Shown here: one piece after another, positions 8,426 to 19,899 of the stretch | Layout: the number at the start of each line of letters is the position of its first letter | How positions within the stretch are numbered: position 1 is the first letter of the stretch | From: Linepithema humile | Lineage: Eukaryota; Arthropoda; Insecta; Hymenoptera; Formicidae | DNA length: 64,000 bases | Reading direction: 5' to 3' | NCBI RefSeq assembly: GCF_040581485.1 | Contig: NC_090128.1 | Location: forward strand, 28,550,931 to 28,614,930 | Position numbers and translations under genes: made by a program | Notes under the pieces: model-generated | What the model was told of the DNA's origin: nothing | Database searches by the model: none | What the model saw: the letters and a program-made list of their open reading frames with translations, nothing else

Positions 8426-9057
8426 TGTTATGTAGAGTTACAAGTCGTGCACGACACACACACACACACACACATATATATAATATACACATAAAAATAT
8501 ATATATATGGTCGAGCGAAGTCGACGCATGCACACGTACATGCACGCTATAGAGTGTGCCGAAAACTATGTTATTCTTTTGCGTGATTGGACGCGCGGTT
8601 TCATGAGATCGAGGAGACCAATCATAAATCATCTCGATCATGGCAGCTCAGAGATCGACCGAGATATTCATTCGAGTCTTGGTTTCCGAACGGTATAGAC
8701 GCATTTTTCTATAAAAGGTTTTCAGTTACAGTACGTGTGCATAGACAGTCGCGATTCAGAATAAAAAACATTCCTAGGCGTCATCGCGATCGTTTCGACC
8801 AGACGATACGTATGCGTTCTCGGCCGCGACTCAGGACGAAAAGTTCCTCAGGCGTTGTCGCGGTCGCCCAATTTGACTCAGGACGAAAGGTTCCTCAGGC
8901 GTTGTCGTGGGTAATATAGGACTTTCGAGTCCTCATAATCGAAATCTTTTCCGTACGTGATTGTTTGTAAAAATATATGAAACAAGAACAAATAAACTAT
9001 ATACAAACGAAAAGACAGTGTAGGTGTTAGTGATACCTTCACTGAAAGGACGATACA
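8426..9057 (+). repeat. BEL/Pao right LTR
   Basis: 632 bp, TGTTATG...GATACA, with the same TATA box (8710-8717), internal duplication and AATAAA (8991-8996) as the left LTR. The first bases of the flank are ATCGT (9058-9062). If the array made a target-site duplication, a similar short word should precede the array outside the window. Confidence 0.93.
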
Positions 9058-9250
9058 ATCGTTACGGCTACGGACCGTCCATCGTCCGTAGCCCACCAAG
9101 GGCGCATCGAGCGCCGATAAGCTTTTTGTCAAAAACAGCGGCGGTCAATCGCCGAAAATTCCCCACACCCGACCGTTCCGAAATTCCGTTTTGTGGGGGA
9201 CTCGCCGCCGAAACCGCCGATGCTTGCCGATTCAAATCCGTTCGGCTGCC

Positions 9251-9275
9251 AGCCGGGTATAAAAGACGCCCGGCT
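9251..9275 (+). promoter_or_regulatory. TATA box in the loop of a 7-bp inverted repeat
   Basis: TATAAAAG (9258-9265) sits between AGCCGGG (9251-9257) and its exact complement CCCGGCT (9269-9275). A start site would be expected near 9288-9295, just before the hairpin array. The enclosure of a TATA box by a perfect inverted repeat is unusual. Confidence 0.5.
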
Positions 9276-9296
9276 GTACGTCTTCTCACCAGACTC

Positions 9297-9590
9297 TGTT
9301 CGCTGATAGACAGCGAACATCCCTCTACGAGTGTCCTCGTAGTCCTCAACCGAGCATACTCGGTTTTTCGTATACCTGTGCCAGCACACGAGTATCCTCA
9401 TGTACCGCCGAGCGTCCTCGGTATTCTTGATTCCCGCATACGAATCTATTCGTATACCCGCCGAGCGTACTTGGCTCCTCTAGGCCACCGAACTTCGTAT
9501 TGCGGGCATTTCCGCATACCAAGCTAAGTCGCCGTTCTAAGATTCCGCCTTTGTACGAGCATCCTCGTACTCCCGCCGAGCGTAATCGGC
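9297..9590 (+). repeat. Array of short hairpins with shared apex and covarying stems
   Basis: The array starts with a 9-bp stem (TGTTCGCTG at 9297-9305, complement at 9311-9319). At least eight further small hairpins follow, most with a 4-base loop and a GAG/CTC closing stem. Examples are CTACGAG-TGTC-CTCGTAG (9325-9342), AACCGAG-CATA-CTCGGTT (9348-9365), ACACGAG-TATC-CTCATGT (9386-9403, one mismatch), CCGAG-CGTC-CTCGG (9408-9421), ATACGAA-TCTA-TTCGTAT (9438-9455), GCCGAG-CGTA-CTTGGC (9460-9475), GTACGAG-CATC-CTCGTAC (9553-9570) and GCCGA/TCGGC (9575-9590). The outer stem bases differ between units but remain paired, which points to selection for structure in DNA or RNA. Confidence 0.7.
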
Positions 9591-9829
9591 AACCTAAGTC
9601 CTGATACCGCGTTTATTCGCCGGGATTTCAAAATCGTAATCCGTCCGGCAAGCAAAACCACGTCGACCAATCCGCGCCGCCGAATAGTCCGCATCGATCT
9701 ACGATCGAACAGACTCGCGATACTACGAACGCACTCACCGACCAGCGCTCCGTATCGTACCAACCGTTGCGACACGATCGCCCGCGCTTGCGCTCTCACC
9801 GACCGCACCAAGACGCCTCACGTCACACT

Positions 9830-10150
9830 AAATAATTATTTCGCCGCCGCTCAAATAATTATCTCATTATTGCCAATATTTCACATTTATTTTCACGTTG
9901 CTTTCGCTTTTATTTTGCGCCGCTTTAAAATAATTATTTCACCGTTGTTCAGATAATTATTCTGCTACCGCCGATACTTCGCTTACGTTCACGCTGCTTT
10001 ATATTTATTCCACGCCGCCTCAAGATTTATTTCGCCATTGCCAAATAATTATTTTACCGATATTCTGTTACTGATTTCACCGATATATCCTTTCATATGT
10101 ATTTTACCTAGCTCAAATAATTATTCAGCCGTTGCTTAATAATTCTTTCG
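9830..10150. repeat. Spaced array of AATAATTATT-type palindromes
   Basis: The self-complementary word AATAATTATT or a one-base variant occurs about seven times (near 9831, 9857, 9930, 9951, 10045, 10117 and 10138). It is often followed by a short CG-containing spacer such as TTCGCCGC or TTTACCG. TAAT cores suit homeodomain-type binding, but this may only be a decayed tandem repeat inside the putative LTR. Confidence 0.6.
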
Positions 10151-10190
10151 CATCGCATGTACACACACAGTCATCAAACATACTAAATTA

Positions 10191-10196
10191 AATAAA
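10191..10196 (+). terminator. AATAAA polyadenylation signal in the putative LTR
   Basis: AATAAA occurs about 930 bp after the TATA box at 9258, near the right end of the LTR-like block. It supports, but does not prove, an R region of about 0.9 kb. Confidence 0.35.
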
Positions 10197-10215
10197 CACG
10201 TCTTCTAATTTACCA

Positions 10216-12906
10216 TTAATTAAACGCATTTTCTTTGACACACCCCCAACCGACCGAACCTGGATTCCGACGAGCTATACCGCGCTCGAAAAGCTCACAC
10301 GGTTTCAAAGTTAATTAAGTATGATTGAAAAAATTATATAATTCGTCCTCGGAGAAAATGATGAGAAATCTTTTGGAAAAGAGAAATAGCTGTAGGCTCG
10401 ATTTCAGCTTTGAGGAATATGAAAATCGACTGTAGACTCTATAACAACTCTTAGCAAACCGCTGTTAGAGCATAGTTAAATGCAAGATTGGAAGGATTAT
10501 AAAGATTTGATTTATAAGGCGCTATAAGGACAAGCGGGTCGTTTAGCGATAACGAGTATAACGAGGGTGAATCTTCCTTTCTTAGTCGCGCGGAAGAATT
10601 TTATCGGGTAATTACCGGCTTCTGGCCGTTTCGTCGGATTCGAGATTCAGTCCTTTTTCCCGTACGCCCTCCAGTCCGTTTCCGGAGATCCGACGGGGTC
10701 TCCTTTTGTCGTTAATCATTTCCGTGCTTCTCGTCAGACTGCCCGACCCGCTCGCGCCGTTAACGAAACTGTTCTTGCAATTAAGCGCATTCAAAGGAAA
10801 GACCTCGTTTCCCGCTTTAAGCTGCGTTGGGACACGTGTTTCCGGCACCGTTTTGATTTGCAGCTAATTCTTTACTCTCTCTTTCTTTCTCTCTTTTTCC
10901 GAGAACTGGAAACAAGGGATTCGATTCGGCGATCTCTTGTTCTCTCGTCGATCTCCGTTTTTGCAACAATACTTAAGTAGCGTCGTTCCACTTTGATCTG
11001 GCTCTTAGTTCGTAGCTCACAGTTTAATAATGAATTTTGTAGAATGGGCGTCTGAATTTTTTACTTGCAAGAAGTTGTAAGAACAGTTACTTTTTAAATA
11101 ATGAAGTCCGGAATTGACATTTACTTTGAAATAGCCAAAGCAAAAGCTATCTTCTTATTTACATCGTTGAAGTTTAACAGTTTGGAAAAAAAACCTTTAA
11201 TAGGGCAAATCTCCATTTGGCAGAAATAACTTTTCTCCCCTCCGGCTGTCGATTGGACAGCGGGAAATGTGGGTCGGGTTTTCGCGGTCGCATGGAAACT
11301 ATAAACGACGAAAACCACCGGCGGGCTTCAAAACAGAGACGGCCATGCAAATTGCACCGCATAACAGCGCAGCCGGGCTCGTGCGCTCGCCCGTGTCCGT
11401 AGATGCATGCGAGCGACGAGACTGCACTCTTTCCGCACAACGGTTTCGCCCCGAGGCTTTCCGCAAAAATCCCGTCGTGGAATCGAGGAGGCGCGTTGTG
11501 CTCAGGTTTCTCTCGAAAATCCGCGACACCGTGAATTTCAAACGGTCCTGACGAGGCTGCCGGAAAGGGAAGCGGCGAGACCCACGGAAAGCCAGATTAA
11601 ACCGAACTTCTTTCTCGTCGTCGTCGTCGTCGTGTAAGCTCTGCTTACAACAGCATCGAAGAAATTCTCTGCTGTGACTTTGCATATCTTGCGTAGCAAT
11701 ATTTGAGCAATAACATCTTGCTGAATATTTCGCCGAGTAATACAAGGCTTGATGGTGCTTTTTCAAAGATATTTTGTACATTTAGTCGATAAAATGGAAA
11801 CATTAAACACGGAAGCTTACCTCAATTAAATAAAAACAAAATATATAATATTTTACAGTAATTCTACGCTATTTCGTCGTCAGCGGAAAAAATAAAAATT
11901 TATTTTTGTGAAACCGGATACGAATCGGATGGCGTTGCACCGCCCGGAATCGCGATTTCAACGAACGTGATTTCATCAACGCAATCCATTCTATTATAGA
12001 TACGCGCGTCAAGCCCTCGATGTATCTCTGCCTATTAATCCGCCCTTTGATCCGGGGTTTCGGATGTCGCGCATATTAACGCAGTTTGCAAGTTGCAAAT
12101 CGCATCGCGAGCGAAAATGAAATTACCGAGTTGTCGCGGGATCGATAGTGGTAGGAATCGAGAGCTAATTAATGCCACCAGAAGGGATTAGCGACGATGT
12201 AATTTCGCGGGTTCACCACCCCCACCGCCAGCAACGGGACGAGACAAAGGGCGGGGGAAGAGAAAGACCGAAACCTCGAAGAATCGGAATGCCAGGATAA
12301 TAGGGAGACTGATTAAAAGTTTGCTTTTTCCCTTCGGTTTTTCCGTCGACCTCTCATTGCCATCGTCCGGATTGCCGCGGATTATTTCTTCTCTTTTTTT
12401 CGCGTCTTCTCTCCTCCTTTTTCGTCCCGAATAATTTTACGGGCTAGTCAGCCGCGCGATACGTAATATCTCGTATTTGTCATTTATGTAAATCTTTAAT
12501 TTGACAAAGAAATTTACATTACGCGCGAATGTCGCCGCGCAATCATCCGTCGTGCGTATCTGCCGATATATTTTTTCCATTATTACAATATTTACGTATA
12601 AATTGCGGCGTGTACAAGAAAGCCCTTTGGTAATGAAGAAAGGAGATCACGTACGTTAGTTAAGACTTCGACAGGAGAAACTCAGTGCGCTGCCGGTGAG
12701 GTTAAGAAGCAATTCCCGCTGGATGAATTTATGGGTGCTCGGGATTAACACGGTCGGCAGCAATAAAAGTCACGAGATCTCCCTCTCCCCGAACCTGTGG
12801 CATCGTCTTTTACCCCCTAACCCCTCCGTCGCCGCGTGGAACTCGCTATCTAGAATGGTTACCTCCTCGCTTCAATTTCTCCTCCTCTCGCCTTCTTTCT
12901 TTTTCG
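10216..12906. other. Non-coding DNA without recognisable gene
   Basis: Mixed AT-rich and CpG-rich sequence. The frames around 11.2-11.8 kb overlap each other on both strands, lack domain-like composition and are read as chance openings in GC-rich DNA. A short (CGT)n run lies at 11617-11634. I see no tRNA, rRNA or splice-bounded exon that I can support. Confidence 0.6.
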
Positions 12907-12937
12907 CTCTCTCTCTCTCTCTCTTTCTCTCTTTCTT

Positions 12938-12973
<36 letters not shown>
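12907..12973. repeat. CT microsatellite, interrupted
   Basis: 67 bp of (TC)n with a few TTTC interruptions. The frames on either strand here encode only low-complexity Leu-Ser or Arg-Glu runs. Confidence 0.95.
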
Positions 12974-12976
<3 letters not shown>

Positions 12977-15900
12977 CTTAGAAAAAGAAAATAAAGAAGA
13001 ACGACAGGGGTAGTAACGCCGACCATCCCCTCGCACGAGGAATGGACGACACTGTCGGCATTAAACCACCGGAATGTTCCTGTTTTCGAGACACCAGACT
13101 GCCACGTGGCACGGGCTTTTCTTCTTCCTTCTTTCCCTTCCATCTTCCGTCAGATTTTCGGCGTCACGGCGCTCAAAATAATCCCGTTGAATGGCGAAAA
13201 ACTGGATAAAGAAAAAGCGCAATATCAATTAGCGGAGGAAATACGAACGTGCGGCGTAGAGTAGTCGAGCGATTATTCGAACGACAATTATGGAAATTAA
13301 AGTCTGCGATTTTCTACGCGAACGGCGCTTTCCACGCGCTACGCGCAGAGAAACATGAATGCGAGATCGCTGAACTCGTAAATGTAACTTTATTACGAAG
13401 CTGTGTAATCCAATGCGGACCATTGCACGATTCATAGCTCTACGCAACGTAAATTTCATAGATTTTTTTATCTGCGCTTGTATTTTATCGACCTAAGTCA
13501 AACGCAGTCTGATTAAATTGTGCACTTGTAGTTTAAATAACTATTTCAAACACACTTGCGAAAGTAATGTCTTCGACGATTTTCTCCCTGATAAAATTTC
13601 CAGAATAATCGAACAGTTCAATCGCCATCTGGCGATATAACGTTCATCGACTCTTGGAAATTAAATTAGAGACAAAGTTGTTTCACGAATAATTCGTCGA
13701 AATTTCCCACGCGAATTACGGAACCGCAAAGGAACGAGCTGCTCATGAAGGTGCATACATAAATTACGCCGAACGACTCGTCGGGCTCCTTTTTTCCGAT
13801 TGCACGCGACTCACGCCGGGAAATCTCGTGCGAATCTCCGGCGATTCGCAGGCCGGGATATGCTCGCTGGAAATCGTATATCCAGGATTTAATTCGATTC
13901 CGTGGGACTCTGTCGTTCCCAGCGCGGAATCCGCTTCGCAGGAACTGCATGTCGGGATTAACGGCTCGACGTTTCGCTCCGTTTTCCCTGTTTTCTTCTC
14001 CCTCAGAGACGAATTAGATTGCAGATCGTGTCAAGCTCCTCTTGCACCTGTTCTCCACCTCTCTTTTCTTCTCTTTTTATTGAAATTTCTACGTACATAA
14101 AGTTAAGCTTGTTTATTAAACCGCTAATATTACCGCTAATAACAAATTATATCGCTTAATCTACTTTTTCTTACTTATTTGTCGTTTTATCTTGCCTTTT
14201 TGCGCGCGAAGCTTTTCTCGTAATACTAAAGATTGCTCTTTTTCCCTTTTCTGATTCTCCCTTTTTGTTTCTGTCATCCCCCCAAATCACATTTGCAAGA
14301 GAAAGCCAGTAGGCAGAAAATAAAAGCGATGAGGGAGGAACGAGGAATACCGGAACGTGTCGCTAACGTAATAACATTTCAATTCGAGGGCGGAAATTGC
14401 CGCAGGGCATGACCGACCGTCCCTCGCACTCAGAAGGTTGACCACCCTTCTCGCGCCTACCATTTCTAATACACTTATTCTCTAAATGAATGTTCTGTTT
14501 CGTTAATAATCCAGTGAAGAAATGAATAAGAGAGATTTTAAGGAACGGCTTGTCGACAAAGCCTCGTAAAATGTTGCAATACGTGGCATATATAATTCGA
14601 TATTTATTCACAGATAAATGAAAAAAATACTAACGCCGAGATGCCGACGCGTATCAATCACGCGTCGCCCCTGAAAATGCACCACCCTATTCTAAACACC
14701 CTTCGGCCACATTCGCCCCGTTAATCCGCGCCGCACGAAGCTAGAGTAAACGGAAGTGCGCGCAGTTCGCGACATGGGCGGCCAAAGGGGAAAGTCGGGG
14801 GCCAAGCGGAAACGCATTCGAGGGTCGGCAGATCTTTTTTTTTCCACTTATTTAACGAACTCCCATCGCGTTTCGGGCGGACTAGGAAGGGCACCGTGGT
14901 GTGGATTACGAGGATGTGGCACTTTTCAGCGATGGGGAAAAAAGTGTGTCGCATTAATTAAAAGCGACGCCGCCGTCGTCGCCGAACGCAATTACGAGCG
15001 CTGCGCTGCACGTCGGTTTATACCGGATTCACTCCTCCTGCTCCCTGCTTCCTGCAGTAACCTGTCTTCTTTTTTTTTTTTGCTCCTGCACTCTGCACCC
15101 CCGGCCTTTACGCGCTTTCTTTCTTCTCCGAGCGACGGAGCTCCGCGCCGCGAAGACCGACTTCTCGGTAATTACTCGAAGCGGATGACGTCGAAATTTT
15201 AATGAAATTGGTTCGGCGAGAAATCGCGATATTGAGCGATTTTAAATGCAAGCAGATTTTTTTTAAAACTTATTACGCATTACGCGCATCATTATGATAT
15301 TCGTCGACTATTTGCAATATCGATCGCGGTGGTGACTTTTATTATAAAAAGTGTGTATGATTATTCGTAGCATCGACATTTCTTCGAATTAATTTTCCAT
15401 TTTATAAAGTAGGAAAAATTACATTTGAAAATATGCGCTAAGATATAAATATATATTATCATTTAACAACTTTTTATAGTGTGGTGTATATACAATACTT
15501 GAAGAAAAAGTATTCGTAACTTGGTGTTGTCAGCCATATGAAAATACTGTTTCGCCGCAACATTTTTTTTCTTTTTTGTTAAAACAAAAAAAAAATATCC
15601 AGGGTTGCGATTTTTCTCTTGAAATATATAAACTACGTGTGAAAAGAGGAGAAATACCGTGAAACGAGTGTGCCGTTCTCGTTTACTCTATTAAGACCTG
15701 GCTCCATTCGCACACTACTCACGTTTTATTTCCTTTTAGGTAACCTGGATAGTCATTCACATAAGAAACACGCGAGAGATTTATTTTTTTCGCCGAATGC
15801 TGTCGCGCAATTCATTTTACGTTATTTTGTGTCTTTAACGTCACACAATTTCGCATTTCCAAATTCTACGCGAGGCGACGAAAAATCAACAAAGATTTTA

Positions 15901-18900
15901 TAGAAGAACTTCAATTTTTCCGAGTTCACATTTCTAGCATTCGTATAATTATTATTACGGCTTCTTTTGTCTCTCGTAAAAATTAAAAAGAGAAAAGAGT
16001 AACACAAAACATGCTTATTAAACTAATGATATTTTAGTTTGCATTAAAAAAAAAAGAAGCGCTCTTTTGCGTTACATCGTATCTTTTATCGCGTGCTTTT
16101 CCACGTTCGCTTTTTATCCCTCTTCGAATGCACGAGATATTGTGTGGCCAAAATAGGACGGCAGCCTGGAATATAATAGTAAATAATGTTATTATAATTA
16201 TTAATTGCATCACGTGCAATGGATTTAACAATCGGCCTGCTGACAAGTTCACGAGCAAACAGAGAACTTTTTCGCCGTGCTGTCACGCGCACACATGCAG
16301 CTCGCAATCGCACGACAATGCTCGGCCGATGATTTGTGCGGGTCATTAGGCACCCGGTTTTCATTGGCGTGGACAATAATATGCGGAATAATGTGCGATA
16401 TAATGCCCGTACTGTATTACGATGCGATTCTCGATTCATGCATTACGTTTAATGCGTTCACCGTGTCACAACGAGCGGACAATCGTCGCAATCATTAAAA
16501 TTTTATCGATATATTATAAATTGCATAATCTATCTGCGAATTCATTACGCACCGGCGAGGGTACATCCGTCGGATTAATTGTCTCGTCCCGGAGTTAGCA
16601 TTTTCAAAAGAACACGCGTCTTCGATTTTTCATTTAAATGCAAGTTAATTAAAATGACAGCAATTTGTACGCGCATTCAAATACAATTGAATTTATAGCC
16701 GCGGATCTTTTCACATAAAATTGTCTTTAATAAAAAATATTTTCAATCTTTTTTGTAATCAAATTTAAATTCTTTCATATGGTACACCAATAATATATCA
16801 CGGAAGAATTTTAATTGAACATTTTAATTGAACATTTTAATTGAACTCTAAAATATTTAACACATTTTATCAGGTGTATAATAAAAGATTATTCGGCATA
16901 GAAATTGAATAAACTGCGATAACTTTCAGTGAAGCATCCGATACAACCGCGAATCCTGGAGAAGGATTTCGCTGATGTTTGCCGCGCGGTATCAGTGCTA
17001 CCAAACGTGGAGTTTATCACTGATGAAGCACAATTACGTTTTTTGCCGTCGCAACAGTCGTCATCTCTCCGCTGCCATCGTTCTGTCGTAAATTTATATC
17101 CCATTCCCGGTATTTCCGAGGCCGTCGGATGCTCGCTGGAATATCGTGGATGTTCGCGCGATCCTGATTACTTGACAGCATTCGTGCGATACGTTGATAT
17201 CGACGTTGAAAAAAAAAAAAACAATTGGAAAAAAGAGAAAAAAAAACGAGAATACCTCGCGAGAGCGAATCGAGTCTCGCTGCTTTTTGATGGCTTGCGC
17301 CTGCGTTTCAATTATTGCGCCTGGCTTGATTTATGGCTTTGCTAGCGTGTTTCGTTTGAAAAGAATTATTTTTTTCCGGTCAGCGAAAATTTAACCGGTG
17401 CAAAATTTCAAGATTAAATCAGTGCTCTAAACGCGACTGCTTAACGAATTCGTGTGTACATTGATCTTCTTGAAAATAACTCGCTGCAACTCGCTCCATC
17501 GTTCTGAATTTCTAAAAGCGTTCATTTAATAACAGAGCTAAGCGAGTTTCTCAGAAGAAGCAATCTTTTCAAATCTGCGCAATGCTGAATTAACACTCCA
17601 ATAGCTGTTTATCATTGAAGTTTAAAAGAAAATGGACGCGACGCTTCGTTTGAAGTTATTCAGATAATGTTGTAACTACGACATCTCATTACTAAATATC
17701 ATCTCGTGTCAGTTTAATTGTGTATCGATCGTGACAAAGATTTTTCTCTCGTATAATAAACACGCATTGTTAGTTTTACTGACATAAATATTGGGGATAC
17801 TTGATGATCTAAATGCAGTTCATATTTGATAATTGATTTCTAATTGTAAGCGCAGTTCACCGGTAATTGCGAGCACCGGTTAATTATTTGCAAATTTGGG
17901 GTGCGCTAAATTTAATTCATATACCAGGACGAGATTATTCTACAGTTCATTGTACCGCATGTAATCGTGCCAAACAGAGTGATTATAAATAAATGGCAGC
18001 TTTTTAGATATCTGTGTATTTATGCATGTTTAAATCAAGATGCATAATGCGCTCTTCTCAACGATTTAAGAAATATTTAAAAATTGTTTGCAATTCTTAA
18101 ATCACATTACAAAGCCAATATTTATATGAGAAGCAAATCAATATGCAATCGGTGCACGAATTAACCCGCATTATTTCATACATTTGTTCAAGAAAAGATG
18201 AATTATGATCGCCTTTTCGGGGGCTAGAATTGCGGCGAAATGCAAATAGAAGACGAATAGAAAATTTTACGAGGCACAAGATTTACGACTGACTTCTCCG
18301 CCATTTTCTTTTTTTTTTTTTTTCTTTTTCTGTCGGTGCATAAAACTTTCTCAGTAAATCCACATCTGGCAGCATCCGATCGCAGTAACGGCGAAGTCGC
18401 GGAGCGCTTTTTCGCCGCCAAAGGGGATTTTTTGTTGTTAAAACGAATGTTCAGTAACGTTAAATCTCGCAAACTTTTGTCCTTTTAATTTTAGCATTTT
18501 CTTTTTCGTAGACGATACGAATGTGAATATGAATTACGTGTATACGATGATAGCTGTCTCTCTATGAAGAGCGAACTATGGCAAGTACTCATTAAATTAA
18601 TTCCGAAACATTGATCGACGCACGCTTATAATAACGAACGTTTATGTTTTATTGTATGCGCGAATTATCTTGCATTTATCGAGGATTAAATTATAAGGAG
18701 ATTACTAACCCCCAAAATACATAATTTAAATACCGAACGCAATAAAATGTATTAGTCTGAGCCGATAAAGTTGTTCGAGAGGAATTTGTAATTGATTAAT
18801 CGCATTGATAATATATTTCACACAAGCCAACTTTACGAGGGCCATATGTAACATTGATTTAACACGTTTGCCTTCTCCGGTGCACATCATCCGGCTATGC

Positions 18901-19699
18901 GGCGCGGAATTTCATTTCGGCGACAACGAGCTCGTAACGCCTACGAGAAGAAAAAAGAGGCCCAACTCGAGCGCGGAATACAAACAGGAAGGTTTTCGGC
19001 GCTAACCCATTTTCCGGCCGGAAGAAAAATGGGCCTCGGTATGAGCCGCTCTCGGTGTGACACAATTTATGATCGTGCCTCCGGTTTCATAGTACAGATG
19101 CGCCATGAAGTGCCCTGTCGCGAGAAAAAAATCTGCTACCAGCATCGAGGGACGAGTTGGGCGAAATAGAATTTTCTCACGAATGTAACAATTTTTACTC
19201 GCACCGAGAAATTCTGTCGCTGCAGAATTGTGAAATACGATTAGTTGAGAGCATCGGGAGGATATCAGGAGGATTAAGCAGTTCAGGTTGCATGAGTTTT
19301 TCGAATTTCAATAAATTTGGAATATAATTGATGTAACGACATGCAAATGTAAAACAGAGGATAAATATTAAAATAAAGGAGATGAAAATTGAACGCGACT
19401 TGTTTGTAAAATAAAAAGAAAAATGAGCGGAAAGTTGGAGGGTGGAACAGGTTTTAAATTAAAAGCTCAGTCACCAACTCGTCTGCATATATTTCAACTT
19501 TTGCTATGAACTCTCTCGAACATGTAAGGATTAAAACATATAGTGATCTATGATTTTAATACATCGAGACGTATCAATTTTGAATTATGCTGTTATAATT
19601 CCACGTCGGAAAAAAAATGTAAAAAGGATCTTTGGAAGAATAAGTAATATATCATAGTAGTCTAAAGATTTCACAATATATTTCGCACGAGATATTCGT
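12974..19699. other. Non-coding DNA, gene-poor
   Basis: AT-rich sequence alternates with GC-rich patches (13.8-14.0 kb, 14.7-15.2 kb). No frame shows a recognisable domain or convincing splice signals. Poly-T and poly-A runs (15070-15080, 18309-18323) and a small tandem repeat (16808-16846) are present. It may be the intergenic region upstream of the promoter at about 19.9 kb. Confidence 0.55.
16808..16846. repeat. 13-bp tandem repeat, three units
   Basis: ATTTTAATTGAAC is repeated three times in perfect head-to-tail order. Confidence 0.95.
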
Positions 19700-19899
19700 C
19701 TACAAAGAAGAGAGCGCTGTAATTGTGGAAAAACTGCTGCGGACAAATCAAGCGCGGCAGTGCCTTAATCCTTCCCGCAGGATCGCGAGGATCGTCAGTC
19801 TCGCCGTTGCATCACACATCGTCCGTAGATCGAACCGGCCGGCCGTCCATCCATCCCTACCAAGGCACCGCGGCACGTCTCCCCCCCGGAGTCCGCAAA

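Larger units (their letters stand above)
2421..9057 (+). mobile_element. Complete BEL/Pao LTR retrotransposon, right copy
   Basis: This is a 6637-bp element with two 632-bp LTRs differing by only two visible substitutions, which means recent insertion. The order is LTR, primer binding site, gag, protease, reverse transcriptase, RNase H, integrase, polypurine tract, LTR. There is no env-like frame between integrase and the LTR, so this is a retrotransposon rather than an infectious-type element. Two interruptions are present: an in-frame TGA between gag and protease, and a -1 shift between RNase H and integrase. BEL/Pao elements usually carry one long gag-pol frame, so either this copy is defective or it uses recoding. 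Target-site duplication cannot be tested because the left flank of the array is outside the window. Confidence 0.95.
9058..10215 (+). repeat. Unclassified non-coding repeat resembling a long solo LTR
   Basis: This block differs from the DNA to its right. Its first half is rich in CG and inverted repeats, its second half carries spaced AT palindromes, and it has a TATA box (9258-9265) and an AATAAA (10191-10196) in the right order for a U3-R-U5 unit. It encodes no plausible protein. Notable inverted repeats before the TATA box are GGCTACGGAC (9066-9075) with its complement at 9084-9093, GGCGC/GCGCC (9101-9115), CGGCG/CGCCG (9139-9154) and CCCCACA/TGTGGGG (9161-9198). I do not recognise the family, and the boundaries are approximate. 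The BEL array abuts or interrupts its left side. Confidence 0.45.

Noticed and set aside
9024..9527. 167-residue frame crossing the LTR end into the hairpin array
   Set aside because: It spans the retrotransposon boundary and follows repeat structure; a chance opening in CG-rich DNA.
9297..9590. CRISPR-like repeat array
   Set aside because: Units are hairpins of differing sequence without constant direct repeats or unique spacers, and the context is eukaryotic.
12859..13143. Frames of Leu-Ser or Arg-Glu repeats
   Set aside because: Products of the CT microsatellite at 12907-12973.
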